A stretch of DNA of 64,000 nucleotides from JBBSBL01 sp046330255 (GTDB lineage: Bacteria > Actinomycetota > Thermoleophilia > Solirubrobacterales > Solirubrobacteraceae), in the NCBI GenBank assembly GCA_046330255.1, contig JAXLTC010000001.1:124001-188000 (forward strand), in the 5' to 3' direction. The translations under genes were made by a program, and so were the position numbers. Under the pieces are notes generated by a model that did not search any database, was not told the origin of the DNA, and worked only from the letters and a program-made list of their open reading frames with translations. Below, one piece after another: positions 49,055 through 58,249 of the stretch; within the stretch, counting starts at the first letter, position 1; each line of letters begins with the position of its first letter.

Positions 49055-50397
49055 GCGCGCTCCGCGCGCCCCGGATCGCGCTCTGCGTCGCCCTCGCGGC
49101 GGCGGCCGCGCTCGCCGGATGCGGCGGTGGCGGCGGCGAGCCGCCTGGGCAGAAGGTGGCCGTGCGCGTGGACCGCGCCCATGTCGTCACGCGCAGCCGG
49201 ATGCGCGTCGGGATCACCCACACCGAGTTCAGCCTCGACGTGCCGGCGTCGCGCGCGGCGATCGCGCGCGGGCGGGCGGTGGCGAGCCGTGTCGCCGGCG
49301 TCCAGAACCAGCACATCTACGGCTGGGGCGCCTCCAACCCGGAGCCGCGCCCGGGCGTCTACGACTGGCGCTCCCTCGACCGCCGGGTCGCGCTCATGCG
49401 CTCACTGCCCGGCACCCCCGTGATCACGCTCTGCTGCGCGCCGGACTGGATGACGCGGCTCGGGCGGACCGGCTCGACCTACCCGAACCTGCCGCCGACG
49501 GCGGCCCACGTCGCGGACTTCGCGCGCCTGGCCACCGCCGTCGCGCGGCGCTACCCGTCGATCCGCCACTTCATCGTCTGGAACGAGCTCAAGGGCTACT
49601 ACTCGCGCCGGCTGCGCAACTGGGACGCCGCCGCCTACGCGCAGCTATACAACGCCACCTACGACGCGCTCAAGGCGGTCAACCCCGCGATCCGCGTCGG
49701 CGGCCCCTACATCGTGCTCGCCGGCACCGGCTCCGGCCACGCGGCGGCCCACACCACCTGGGCCACCGCGGACCCGATCATCGCGCGGGACCGCCGGTTC
49801 CTGCGACGCTGGCTGCGGCTCGCGCACGGGGTCGACTTCCTCGCGATCGACCGCAGCCTCGTCTCGCCCACGCACGATCCCAACCGCTACCCGCGCTCGG
49901 TGCTGATCGGCCTCACCCACTGGTTCGGCGACGTCGTGCGCGAGCTGAGCGCGATGAGCCCGGCGCCCGTCTGGTACGCCGAGAGCTATATCCATCCCGA
50001 GAGCGGCGGGCGCTTCGCGCAAGCCGCGGAGGCGTCGATGCTGGCGCAGGAGCTGCGCGGCGGCGCCGCGGTGAGCCTGCGCTGGGGCCCGCAGGCGACC
50101 GGCCCCTCGAGCGAGCGGCGCAACGCGGAGGCGCTGTGGTCCGACCCGCGCCGCCCGGGCGGCGGTCGCCCGCTGCCGCTCGCGGCGATCTACGCGCTCT
50201 TCCGCGTCACCTTCCCGCCGGGGACGCCGATCGTCGCGTCGCGATCGAGCTCGCCCGGCGTCGAGACGCTCGCCTCGACCCGGACCGTCCTGCTGATCAA
50301 CAAGCTCCCGCGCCCGGTCTCGGTGACGCTCCCCGGCGCCCGCGTCGCCCTGCCCGGCTACGGGGTGCGCGTGGTGCCGCTCGGCAAGGGCGCGTAG
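49015..50397 (+). CDS. Lipoprotein with clan GH-A glycoside hydrolase-like fold
   Basis: A 460-residue protein. The signal peptide ends in lipobox ALAGC (Cys36), so it is anchored outside the membrane. The rest reads as a (beta/alpha)8 barrel: QHIYGWGASNPEPRPGVYDW, TLCCAPDWM, and the acid/base motif HFIVWNELKGYY (Glu191), then VWYAESYIHPESGG (Glu323) as nucleophile candidate, and AAVSLRWGPQ. A small C-terminal beta domain follows (RTVLLINKLPRPVSVTL). Resembles GH5/GH39-type enzymes; its target could be the cell's own surface glycan. It overlaps the phosphoesterase gene by 40 bp. Confidence 0.78.
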   Translation: MERGHRPPRDARLSALRAPRIALCVALAAAAALAGCGGGGGEPPGQKVAVRVDRAHVVTRSRMRVGITHTEFSLDVPASRAAIARGRAVASRVAGVQNQHIYGWGASNPEPRPGVYDWRSLDRRVALMRSLPGTPVITLCCAPDWMTRLGRTGSTYPNLPPTAAHVADFARLATAVARRYPSIRHFIVWNELKGYYSRRLRNWDAAAYAQLYNATYDALKAVNPAIRVGGPYIVLAGTGSGHAAAHTTWATADPIIARDRRFLRRWLRLAHGVDFLAIDRSLVSPTHDPNRYPRSVLIGLTHWFGDVVRELSAMSPAPVWYAESYIHPESGGRFAQAAEASMLAQELRGGAAVSLRWGPQATGPSSERRNAEALWSDPRRPGGGRPLPLAAIYALFRVTFPPGTPIVASRSSSPGVETLASTRTVLLINKLPRPVSVTLPGARVALPGYGVRVVPLGKGA

Positions 50398-50416
50398 GGT
50401 CGCGGCGGACGCCGGC

Positions 50417-51298
50417 TCACACCGAGAGCGAGTCCGGCGGGCGCTCGCCGTCGGCGAGGATCCTGGCCTTCTGGGCCGCCGCCTCGTCCTCGTCGAGGAT
50501 GCCCTGCTCGCGCAGCCGCGCCAGCCGCTCGAGCCGGTCCACCACGGGGTCGCGCGCCGGGCCCCTGGCGCCCGGCGTGAGCGCGGCGGCGGCGTCCACG
50601 GCATCCGCCACGAGCCGTCCCTGCTCGAGCCAGGCCGCGGGCAGGGGCGTGCCCCAGGTCCAGTCGCGCCCCTCGAGGCGAAGCGCCGCGACGACCTCGC
50701 CCCCGCTCCCGCCGCGCGCCCCCGGCGACTCGCCGCCCGCGTCCAGGTGCGCGCTGACGGATCCGTCGATCGGCGCCCAGGCCCCTCCCGGCAGCACGAT
50801 CCGGTCGAGATGCACCACCAACTCGCCGATGGCGGCGATCGGCGGCGAGCCGGGCCAGGCGCCGTCCTCGCGGGCCGGCACGACCTCGTGGGCGGCGACC
50901 GCCAGCAGGTGCGGCGCGCGCGAGACGGGCCGCAGGTCGCGAAAGCGCCGCCCGAGCCCGTCGACGACGACGGCGAGCGCGCGCCCGGTCGCGAGCAGCC
51001 CGCGCTCGAGCCGCGCCTCCGCGATCGCGCGCAGCGGCCAAGCCCGGCTCTCGCGCTCCTCCTCGAAGGGAACGAAGACGAGCCGCCGGCTGGTGGCGAG
51101 CAGCAGCCCGGCCCCGGCGCCGCGCCGCGACCCCTCGACGCACTCCGCAAGCTCGATCAGCCGCTCGTTGCGGTGCAGCGACTCCGGAATGCGCCGGTGG
51201 GGCTCCCATGACGGATCCCCGCGCTCCTCCGGAGGGACGCCGAGCTCATCGAGGAGGTGGGCGAGGATCAGGTCCCAGCCCTTGGGCGTGTGGCTCAC
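50417..51298 (-). CDS. SHOCT-domain protein with PH-like N-terminal part
   Basis: A 293-residue soluble protein. Residues about 45-140 (GLLLATSRRLVFVPFEEE, WPLRAIAEARLERGLLATGR) look like the bacterial PH-like fold; the C-terminus is a SHOCT motif, VDRLERLARLREQGILDEDE. Function is unknown; SHOCT segments usually assist oligomerisation or nucleic-acid contact. The GTG at 51298 is chosen because a TAGCAT -10 box ends 7 nt before it. It converges with the lipoprotein gene, only 19 bp apart. Confidence 0.78.
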   Translation of the reverse strand: MSHTPKGWDLILAHLLDELGVPPEERGDPSWEPHRRIPESLHRNERLIELAECVEGSRRGAGAGLLLATSRRLVFVPFEEERESRAWPLRAIAEARLERGLLATGRALAVVVDGLGRRFRDLRPVSRAPHLLAVAAHEVVPAREDGAWPGSPPIAAIGELVVHLDRIVLPGGAWAPIDGSVSAHLDAGGESPGARGGSGGEVVAALRLEGRDWTWGTPLPAAWLEQGRLVADAVDAAAALTPGARGPARDPVVDRLERLARLREQGILDEDEAAAQKARILADGERPPDSLSV

Positions 51299-51305
51299 GC
51301 GCCGG

Positions 51306-51311
51306 ATGCTA
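51306..51311 (-). promoter_or_regulatory. -10 box TAGCAT supporting the GTG start at 51298
   Basis: TAGCAT on the minus strand ends 7 nt before the GTG. Confidence 0.4.
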
Positions 51312-51536
51312 GTGGCGGGCCGCCGCCTCGGGGCGAGACCCGAGAACGGCGCTCGGCGCTCGGCCCTGGCCATCGCCAGCGGCTATGCCCGCCATACGGG
51401 AATCAGGTCAGCCGATGCGGTCCATACCTCATCAACCCTGGCAATCGGCGCATCCCGCGCCTAGGGTCGCCACGATTCGAGGCGTTCGGACGCCGTGCAG
51501 GACGCGCGGCGTGCCCCGGATGCAAGGAGCGTAGAG

Positions 51537-54029
51537 ATGGCCCGCACCCCGTTCGCCAAGCCCCTCACCCGGCAGCCCGCGGTGCTGGCCGCGCTCGCGG
51601 CGGCGCTGCTGGCCCTGCTGCTGGCGGCCGCGCCGGCGGGTGCTGCGTCCAACATCGGAACCCCCGGCGTGAACTGGGACGGCGGTCCCTCGGCTCCCAC
51701 GAGCGACAAGCCGCAGAGCAAGGTCTGGTACACGACCGACGCGCAGGGCAAGGTCACCTGGTGGGCGACGATGTGGTTCACCTCCACCCAGTCGGGGGCG
51801 TTCCAGATCGCCCGCTTCGACACGGCCTCCTCCAGTTGGAAGCCGACGGGCACGGTCGTCGACTCGCGTTCGCTCTCGCTCCAGGACACGCAGTGGGACG
51901 GCTCGCACCTGTACGTGGCGAGCGCCGTCACCCAGCGGCCGAGCCAGGACCCGAGCAATCCGTCCGTGGACCTCGGGACACGGGTCATGCGGTTCTCGTT
52001 CAACCCGTCCAACCAGACCTGGACGAGGGACTGGCAGACGACGGTGGAGACCAAGCACGACGTGCCCGCCACCGACCCGCACGGAGTCGCCAAGACCTGC
52101 TTGGGCCAGACCGGCACGGCGACCCAGTGCGTGGGCGGCACCGAGAGCGTCACGCTGGTCAAGGACGCCGGCGGGCGCGTGTGGGTGACCGACACGCGCG
52201 ACACGGGCCTCAACCAGGTCTGCAAGCTGGACCCGAACTCCATCCCCCCGAACCAGCCGGTCCCCGATCCGAACCTGCCCGGCCAGTGCGTCCAGGACAC
52301 CAACGCCGGGGTGCCCCAGTGGAGTTCCACCGGGCGCTCGGTCTACGTCTACTCGCTCTCCGACGCCGGCCAGGTGCTGTTGACCCCGACGGTGCTGCCG
52401 GTCGGGACGAGCGCCTCGCAGATCAACGCCGACGACATCTCCTCGATCGTCGCATTCGACGGCAACGTCGGGGTCTTCTGGAGCAACCAGAACACCGGCA
52501 CCTTCTACTTCGCCACCCACAGCGCGGCGAGCCCGCCCAACGGGGCCTGGTCGTCGCAGGTCGCCTTCGCGGGCTTCCCCGGGTACACGTCCGTGGCCGC
52601 CGGGGCCAAGGGTGGCTGGGCGGACGACCACATCAACGTCAAGACGCTCGAGGGCGATCCCGCAGGCCAGGTGTTCGCGGTCGTGAAGACCTCGCGCAAC
52701 GACCTGGGCTTCTCGCGCAACGGCGACCCGGTCACGGTCTTCCTGCGCCGCAGCGCCGCGGGCACGTGGAGCGGGTACTCCGTCAATGGGGTCAACCGCG
52801 ACTCCAAGGACACCACCGTCGACCGCAGCCCGACGCGCGCGATCCTCTCGCTCGACCCGACGAATCGCACCGCCTACGTGTTCTCCTCGTCGCCGTGCTG
52901 CAGCGGCGGGACGATCTACGAGAAGCTCTCGAACCTCGACAGTCCTTCGTTCGACAGCGCGGCGAGCCACGTCGGCGCGCCGTTCATGTACGACGCCTCG
53001 CAACCGGTCTCGACGCCCGCTTGCAAGAACGCGCCGTCGTGCGGCGTCAACAACCCCACCACGACCAAGCAGCCGGCTCCGGCAGGCGACTTCCTCTACG
53101 TGCTCGCCGGCCAGGTGCAGAGCCACTTCTACTGGTGGAACAGGATCGCGATCAACAAGCCGACCCCGCCGCTGAAGCCGGGCGACTGCCCCGGAGACCC
53201 AAGGTGCCCGAAGCAGCCGCCCACCGAGGTCTGCCCCGGCGGCCCGACCTGCCCGCAGACGCCCGTCAACCCGCCGACGCCCATCGTGCTCGACGCGCGG
53301 CGCGGCTCGATCGCGGCGAGCCTGTCCTACGTGCGCAACCTCGACGCCGCCGCCATCGGCGCCAAGCTGCGGATCACGCGCTCGGGGCGGGTGCTGCTCG
53401 ACGCGTCCCTCGCGAGCCAGTGCCGCTCGTGCCGGGGGAAGATCGACGCGACGCGCGGCCGCGCGCCGAGCCTGGCGGTCGTCCCGCTGCAGCGCGGCCA
53501 GGACCCGCAGGTCCTGGTCAGCTTCCAGACCGGCGGCCGGACGATCTCGCTGATCTACCGCGTGCGCGGCGGGCGACTGCTGCGCACCGGCGTGGACTGG
53601 GGCGCTGCGGGCTTCTACCTGCGCGACCTCAACCGCGACCGCGTCCTCGAGTTGATCACCCGTGACACGCGCTTCGCGCGCGTCACGGGCGGCGGCCCCG
53701 ACACCTACCTGCCGCTGCGGATCCTGAGCTTCCGCGCCGGCCGGTTGGTGGTCGTCACCAAGCGCTTCCCGCGCTCGGTCTCGGCAGACGCGACGAAGCT
53801 GCTGCGCAGCTACCGCGCGCTGCGCCGCCACCGAGGGCACGACCTGCGCGGCGTGCTGGCCGCCTACGTGGCCGACCTGTCGCTGCTCGGCAAGCAGGCC
53901 CGCGCCAAGCCGGTGCTCGCCTACGCGCTGCGGCACGGCGAGCTCGGCAAGCGGTCCGGCGGGCCGCGGGGTCGTCAATTCGTGGCCTGGCTGCCGCGCT
54001 TCGTGCGCGCCGCCGGCTACCGGAGGTAG
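51537..54029 (+). CDS. Large secreted protein with Cys/Pro hinge
   Basis: An 830-residue protein with a signal peptide (residues 1-37, AALLALLLAAAPAGAAS). The N-terminal 500 residues read as a beta-rich, propeller-like domain with repeated short strands (VWYTTDAQGKVTWWATMWF, NVGVFWSNQNTGTFYFATHS). A hinge at about 545-582 is rich in Pro and Cys pairs (CPGDPRCPKQPP, CPGGPTCPQTP). The C-terminal domain has FYLRDLNRDRVLELITRDTR, an FG-GAP/lipid-propeller-like phrase, and a helical end. No enzyme motif is recognised. AAGGAG lies 7 nt before the ATG at 51537. Confidence 0.8.
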   Translation: MARTPFAKPLTRQPAVLAALAAALLALLLAAAPAGAASNIGTPGVNWDGGPSAPTSDKPQSKVWYTTDAQGKVTWWATMWFTSTQSGAFQIARFDTASSSWKPTGTVVDSRSLSLQDTQWDGSHLYVASAVTQRPSQDPSNPSVDLGTRVMRFSFNPSNQTWTRDWQTTVETKHDVPATDPHGVAKTCLGQTGTATQCVGGTESVTLVKDAGGRVWVTDTRDTGLNQVCKLDPNSIPPNQPVPDPNLPGQCVQDTNAGVPQWSSTGRSVYVYSLSDAGQVLLTPTVLPVGTSASQINADDISSIVAFDGNVGVFWSNQNTGTFYFATHSAASPPNGAWSSQVAFAGFPGYTSVAAGAKGGWADDHINVKTLEGDPAGQVFAVVKTSRNDLGFSRNGDPVTVFLRRSAAGTWSGYSVNGVNRDSKDTTVDRSPTRAILSLDPTNRTAYVFSSSPCCSGGTIYEKLSNLDSPSFDSAASHVGAPFMYDASQPVSTPACKNAPSCGVNNPTTTKQPAPAGDFLYVLAGQVQSHFYWWNRIAINKPTPPLKPGDCPGDPRCPKQPPTEVCPGGPTCPQTPVNPPTPIVLDARRGSIAASLSYVRNLDAAAIGAKLRITRSGRVLLDASLASQCRSCRGKIDATRGRAPSLAVVPLQRGQDPQVLVSFQTGGRTISLIYRVRGGRLLRTGVDWGAAGFYLRDLNRDRVLELITRDTRFARVTGGGPDTYLPLRILSFRAGRLVVVTKRFPRSVSADATKLLRSYRALRRHRGHDLRGVLAAYVADLSLLGKQARAKPVLAYALRHGELGKRSGGPRGRQFVAWLPRFVRAAGYRR

Positions 54030-54082
54030 CGGGCGACCTTCAGGCTCCGCCGCCTCCTTCGCATCGCGCCGGTCCCGCGGTC

Positions 54083-56251
54083 CTAGCCCGGGATCGGCGC
54101 GGTCGCGTCCTCGCCGTAGACCCCGGCCAGCGCCTCGCCGAGCAGCGCATGGTCCGGGCGACGCAGATCGGGGTCCTCCCCCAGCATCCGCCGCGCCCAG
54201 CCGCGCGCGCGGTCGAGCAGCTCCGCGTCCTGGGGCAGCCGCGCGACCCGGAAGGCCGGCAGCCCCGACTGGCGCACGCCCGCGAGCTCGCCCTCGCCGC
54301 GCAACTCCAGGTCGATCTCCGCCAGGCGGAAGCCGTCGCGGTGCTCCGCGAGTGCCCGCAGCCGCCGCGAGTCGGCGGGCCCGAACAGCAGGCACAGCGA
54401 CTCGTGCTCGCCGCGCCCGACCCGCCCGCGCAGCTGGTGCAGCTGCGAGATCCCGTAGCGATCGGCGTCCTCGACCAGCATGACCGTCGCGTTCGGGACG
54501 TCGATCCCGACCTCGATCACCGATGTCGCGACGAGCGCGTCCGCCTCGCCGGCCGCGAAGCGCGCCATCGCGTCCTGCTTCTCGGGCGGGCGCATCTGCC
54601 CGTGCAGCAGGAGGACGCGGAAGTCGCGCAACTCCGTCGCGGCGAGGCGCTCGAACTCCGCGGTCGCCGCGCGCGCCGCCAGCGCCTCGGACTGCTCGAC
54701 CAGCGGGCACACCACGAACGCCTGGCGGCCCGCCCGCAGCTCCTCGCGGATGCGCTCGTAGGCGCGCGCCCGCTCCCGCTCTCCGGAGATCACGTGGGTC
54801 GCCACGGGCCGGCGGCCCGCCGGAAGCTCGCGCAGGACCGTCACGTCGAGGTCGCCGTAGGCGGTGAGCGCCAGCGTGCGCGGGATCGGGGTCGCGGTCA
54901 TGTGCAGCACATGCGGGCGAAGCCCGTCGGGCCCCTTGGCGTCGAGCGCCGCGCGCTGGCGCACGCCGAAGCGGTGCTGCTCGTCGACGACCGCCAGCGC
55001 GAGGCGCGCGAATCCCACGTCCGGCTCGATCAGGGCGTGCGTGCCGACGACGATCGAGAGCTCGCCGCCGGCCAGCTTCCCGAGCACGTCGCGGCGGCGC
55101 GCGGCGGGCGTCGAGCCGGTCAGCAGCGCGAGCGGGACCAGCTCACCGGGCAGCAGCGCCTGGAGCGTGGCGAAGTGCTGCTCGGCGAGCGTCTCGGTCG
55201 GCGCCATGAGCGCGCCCTGCTTCCCCGACTCGACCGCGCGCAGGAGGCCCCACAGCGCGACCACCGTCTTGCCCGAGCCGACCTCGCCCATCAGGAGCCG
55301 CTGCATCGGCCGCTCGCCCCCGAGGTCGTCGCGCAGGGCGGCGATCGCGCGCTCCTGGTCGCCGGTCGGGGCGAAGGGCAGCAACTCGGCGAGCCAGCGG
55401 GCGCTCAGCGACGGCTCGGCGTCGAGCGCGGGCGCCGCCGCGGACCGCTCGCGCAGCGCACGGCGGCGCAGCAGGGTCAGCTGGGCCAGCATCAGCTCGT
55501 CGAACGCGAGCCGCCGGCGCCCGCCGGAGTCGTCGTCCGGCGTACGCGGGAAGTGGACGGCGGCGAGCGCCGCGGGCCGGCCGGCGAGGCGCTCGCCGGC
55601 GAGCAGCGCGGCCGGAAGCGGGTCGACCACGTCGCCCACCGCCTCGCGGTAGGCCCAAGCGAGCTCCCGGATCCGCTTGGACGCGATGCCCTCCGCGGCT
55701 GGGTAGACGGGAACGAGGCCGGCGGAGGACGCCTCCCGCTCGAGCGTCGCCCCGGCCGCGCCGGCGGGCGCGGGCTGCCAGTCGCCTACGCGGAAGCGGT
55801 TGCGTCCCTCGTAGCGCCCGTAGAGCACCACGCGCTCGCCGGCGGCGACCCGCTCCGCGACCCACGGCTGGTTGAACCAGACGGCCCGCATCGGCCCGCT
55901 GTCGTCGGCGACGGTCGCCTCCACCAGCGTCAGCCCCCGCCGGCGGGTGCGGCGCAGCGCGATGCGGCTGACCGTGACGACGACGGTCGCGTCCTCCCCC
56001 GGCGCCAGGGACGCGACCGCCCGCGCGTCGCGGCGGTCCTCGTGGCGGTGCGGCACGTGCTCGAGCAGGTCGCCGACCGTGCGCAGCCCGAGCGTCTCGG
56101 CGGCGCGCGCCGCTCTCGGCGGGCGGATCGCGAGCGGGCGGGCGAGCCGCGACGGGCGCGGCAGCCGCACGGGCGCCTCGAGCAGCGCACGCGCGTCGAG
56201 CGGCTCGAGCGACGCGAAGCGGAGCGGGAGGTCGGCCGCGGTGACGGGCAC
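54083..56251 (-). CDS. recG: ATP-dependent DNA helicase RecG
   Basis: A 722-residue helicase that remodels stalled replication forks. The N-terminal wedge (OB) domain has ATVVVTVSRIALRRTRRRGL and MRAVWFNQPWVAERV. The helicase motifs are LLMGEVGSGKTVVALWGLL (I), MAPTETLAEQH (Ia), LAVVDEQHRFGVRQR (II, DEQH), HMTATPIPRTLAL (III) and QLRGRVGRGEHESLCLLF (VI). It starts with GTG at 56251; a CATCCT box ends 6 nt before it. It normally precedes rsmD, which here is 23.7 kb away. Confidence 0.95.
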   Translation of the reverse strand: MPVTAADLPLRFASLEPLDARALLEAPVRLPRPSRLARPLAIRPPRAARAAETLGLRTVGDLLEHVPHRHEDRRDARAVASLAPGEDATVVVTVSRIALRRTRRRGLTLVEATVADDSGPMRAVWFNQPWVAERVAAGERVVLYGRYEGRNRFRVGDWQPAPAGAAGATLEREASSAGLVPVYPAAEGIASKRIRELAWAYREAVGDVVDPLPAALLAGERLAGRPAALAAVHFPRTPDDDSGGRRRLAFDELMLAQLTLLRRRALRERSAAAPALDAEPSLSARWLAELLPFAPTGDQERAIAALRDDLGGERPMQRLLMGEVGSGKTVVALWGLLRAVESGKQGALMAPTETLAEQHFATLQALLPGELVPLALLTGSTPAARRRDVLGKLAGGELSIVVGTHALIEPDVGFARLALAVVDEQHRFGVRQRAALDAKGPDGLRPHVLHMTATPIPRTLALTAYGDLDVTVLRELPAGRRPVATHVISGERERARAYERIREELRAGRQAFVVCPLVEQSEALAARAATAEFERLAATELRDFRVLLLHGQMRPPEKQDAMARFAAGEADALVATSVIEVGIDVPNATVMLVEDADRYGISQLHQLRGRVGRGEHESLCLLFGPADSRRLRALAEHRDGFRLAEIDLELRGEGELAGVRQSGLPAFRVARLPQDAELLDRARGWARRMLGEDPDLRRPDHALLGEALAGVYGEDATAPIPG

Positions 56252-56257
56252 CGCACG

Positions 56258-56263
56258 AGGATG
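56258..56263 (-). promoter_or_regulatory. Candidate -10 box CATCCT upstream of recG
   Basis: CATCCT on the minus strand ends 6 nt before the recG GTG; the weaker first base lowers confidence. Confidence 0.25.
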
Positions 56264-56288
56264 ACGCGGGCGGCGGTCGCGCAGGCGG

Positions 56289-57932
56289 CTACTCGGCCGC
56301 GACCAGCCACCACCAGGTGGGCGGCCCGCCCGGGCTCAGCTCCACCTCGACGCCGGCCGGCGCGAGCGCGGACACCGCCTCCTCGCCCAGCGGAGCGTCG
56401 TCGCTCGCGATGCACGTGAGCAGTTCCGCGCCCTCGCCGAGTCGCTCCAGCACGGCAGCCAGCGCGCTGCGGGGCTCGCCCCACGCCACGATGTCCTCCT
56501 CCACGAAGGCGACCGCCTCCCCCGCGGAGAAGCGCCCCCGGGGGTCGTCGCGCGCCGCCGGCGCCACGCCGCCCGTGCGCACGCGCTCGAGCGCGCGGCG
56601 CATCGCCTCGGCGTTGGCCGCGGCGGGGCGCGCGGGATCGTGGGCGAAGGCGATCGCGAGGCTCGCCTGCTGCGAGCGGGTCGGCACGACGTGCACCTCG
56701 CGCGCTGACTGCTGCGCGGCCGCCTCGGCGGCCATCAGCACGTTCGAGGAGGACGGGAGCAGCACGACCTGCTCGGAGGGGACGGCGTGGATCTTGGCCA
56801 GCAGGTCGTAGGTGGAGGGGTTGAGCGTCGGGCCGCCGTTGAGCGCGTGCACGCCGAGGTCCTCGAACAGGTCGCGCATCCCGGTCCCCGACACGACCGC
56901 GATCGCCGCGGTCAGCGCGCCGTTGCCGGGCTGCGCGGCGGCGAGCCGCTCGGAGCGGCGCTCGACCTGCTCGTGCATGTCGGCCACGTCGACGTGCGAG
57001 ACCTTGCCGACCCCGTCGAACAGGCGCGTGGCGGCATCGGGATCGTCCGCGTGCACGTGGACGCGCAGCGTCGAGCGGTCGCCGACCACCAGCACGGAAT
57101 CGCCCAGCGCCTCGAGCCCGGGGATGTGCGCGGTGGGCTCCAGCGCGCTGCCGCTGACGGCGAAGTTGATGCAGTAGCGGTAGGTCGAGGAGTGGTGCTG
57201 GGGCTGGGTCGCGCGCGCCGCCGCGTGGTGCTCGATCTCGGGCGGCTCGTCCCCGCGGAGCGCCGCGACGACGCCGGAGAAGATCACAACCAGCCCGTAG
57301 GCGCCGGCATCGACCACGCCGGCCTCGCGCAGCGCCGGCAGTAGGTCCGGGCCGCGGCGCACGGATTCCTGGCCGGCGTCGATCGCGTCCTCGATCACCC
57401 CCGCGAGCACGCGGTCCTGGACCTCGGGCGTCGTCCCGCCGTCGAGCCGGACGACCTCGGCGTGCGCGTTCTCGGAGACGACGCGCAGCGCCATCTCGCG
57501 GACCGTGGTCAGGATCGTGCCCTCGGCGGGCTCGCGCACCGATCCGTAGGCCTGGTCGGCGGCGCGCACCATCGCGGCGCCGACGAGCACCGGGTCGATC
57601 AGCTCCCCGGGGCGCGAGATCAGCTCCTCGGCGGCGCCGCGGATCAGCTGGGAGAGGATCACGCCGCTGTTGCCGCGCGCGCCCAGCAGGGCGGCGCGGG
57701 CGACCGACTGCACGATCTCGTCGCGGCCGATCTCGTCGAGGCTGCGGCCCGAGTCGGCCAGCCGGTCCAGCTCGTTCAGCACCGCGCGCAGCGTGAGCGC
57801 CATGTTGTCCCCGGTGTCGCCGTCCGCGACCGGGAACACGTTGAGGTCGTTGATCTCCTCCCGACGGGACTCGAGCGCGCCCAGGCCGCCCTCGACCGCG
57901 CCGCGGAACCGGACCAGGGAGACGTTGGCCAC
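56289..57932 (-). CDS. DAK2-domain protein (FakA/YloV-like)
   Basis: A 547-residue protein. The N-terminal DAK2 phosphatase-kinase domain has NDLNVFPVADGDTGDNMALT and AALLGARGNSGVILSQLIRG; a middle DegV-like/YloV domain has YRYCINFAVSG, VHVHADDPDAATRLFDGVGK and VVSGTGMRDLFEDLG, followed by LNPSTYDLLAKIHAVPSEQV. In firmicutes such a protein (FakA) is the ATP-binding half of fatty-acid kinase; a FakB partner is not in the window. Its position between rpmB and recG is the standard one. Starts with GTG. Confidence 0.9.
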   Translation of the reverse strand: MANVSLVRFRGAVEGGLGALESRREEINDLNVFPVADGDTGDNMALTLRAVLNELDRLADSGRSLDEIGRDEIVQSVARAALLGARGNSGVILSQLIRGAAEELISRPGELIDPVLVGAAMVRAADQAYGSVREPAEGTILTTVREMALRVVSENAHAEVVRLDGGTTPEVQDRVLAGVIEDAIDAGQESVRRGPDLLPALREAGVVDAGAYGLVVIFSGVVAALRGDEPPEIEHHAAARATQPQHHSSTYRYCINFAVSGSALEPTAHIPGLEALGDSVLVVGDRSTLRVHVHADDPDAATRLFDGVGKVSHVDVADMHEQVERRSERLAAAQPGNGALTAAIAVVSGTGMRDLFEDLGVHALNGGPTLNPSTYDLLAKIHAVPSEQVVLLPSSSNVLMAAEAAAQQSAREVHVVPTRSQQASLAIAFAHDPARPAAANAEAMRRALERVRTGGVAPAARDDPRGRFSAGEAVAFVEEDIVAWGEPRSALAAVLERLGEGAELLTCIASDDAPLGEEAVSALAPAGVEVELSPGGPPTWWWLVAAE

Positions 57933-57947
57933 GCCGCCCGCCCGGCG

Positions 57948-58139
57948 CTAGCGCGCCTTGGTGACCTTGCCGGCCTTCAGGCAGCGCGTGCAGACGTACA
58001 CGCGCCGCGGCGTGCCGGCGTCGTCGATCCGGACGCGCTGGAGGTTCGGGTCAAAGCGCCGCCGGGTGGCGCGCATCGAGTGGCTGCGGCTGTTCCCGAA
58101 CGCGGGGCCCTTCGCGCAGACGTGGCAGACCTTGGCCAT
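57948..58139 (-). CDS. rpmB: 50S ribosomal protein L28 (zinc form)
   Basis: A 63-residue L28: MAKVCHVCAKGPAFGNSRSH, RRRFDPNLQRVRI and VCTRCLKAGKV. Two CxxC pairs show the zinc-binding form. A TATCCT -10 box ends 9 nt before the ATG. It stands 16 bp from the DAK2 gene. Confidence 0.95.
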   Translation of the reverse strand: MAKVCHVCAKGPAFGNSRSHSMRATRRRFDPNLQRVRIDDAGTPRRVYVCTRCLKAGKVTKAR

Positions 58140-58148
58140 GGCCGGGTG

Positions 58149-58154
58149 AGGATA
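58149..58154 (-). promoter_or_regulatory. -10 box TATCCT upstream of rpmB
   Basis: TATCCT on the minus strand ends 9 nt before the rpmB ATG. Confidence 0.4.
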
Positions 58155-58228
58155 GCGGCGCCGGACACCAGGCGCCTCGCCGCCCCAGACCCTGCGAGAA
58201 CGGGTGGCGGCGGCGCCAAGCGCGCGAT

Positions 58229-58249
58229 TGATCCCGCTGGGCGGGATCA
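58229..58249. terminator. Hairpin starting at the stop codon of the second ACP gene
   Basis: TGATCCCGC pairs perfectly with GCGGGATCA around TGG; the outermost bases include the TGA stop of the ACP gene (58247-58249 on the minus strand). It would end that transcript before rpmB. Confidence 0.5.

Noticed and set aside
30363..54082. Prophage or integrative element
   Set aside because: No integrase, terminase, capsid, conjugation or transposase gene, no tRNA and no flanking direct repeat was seen.
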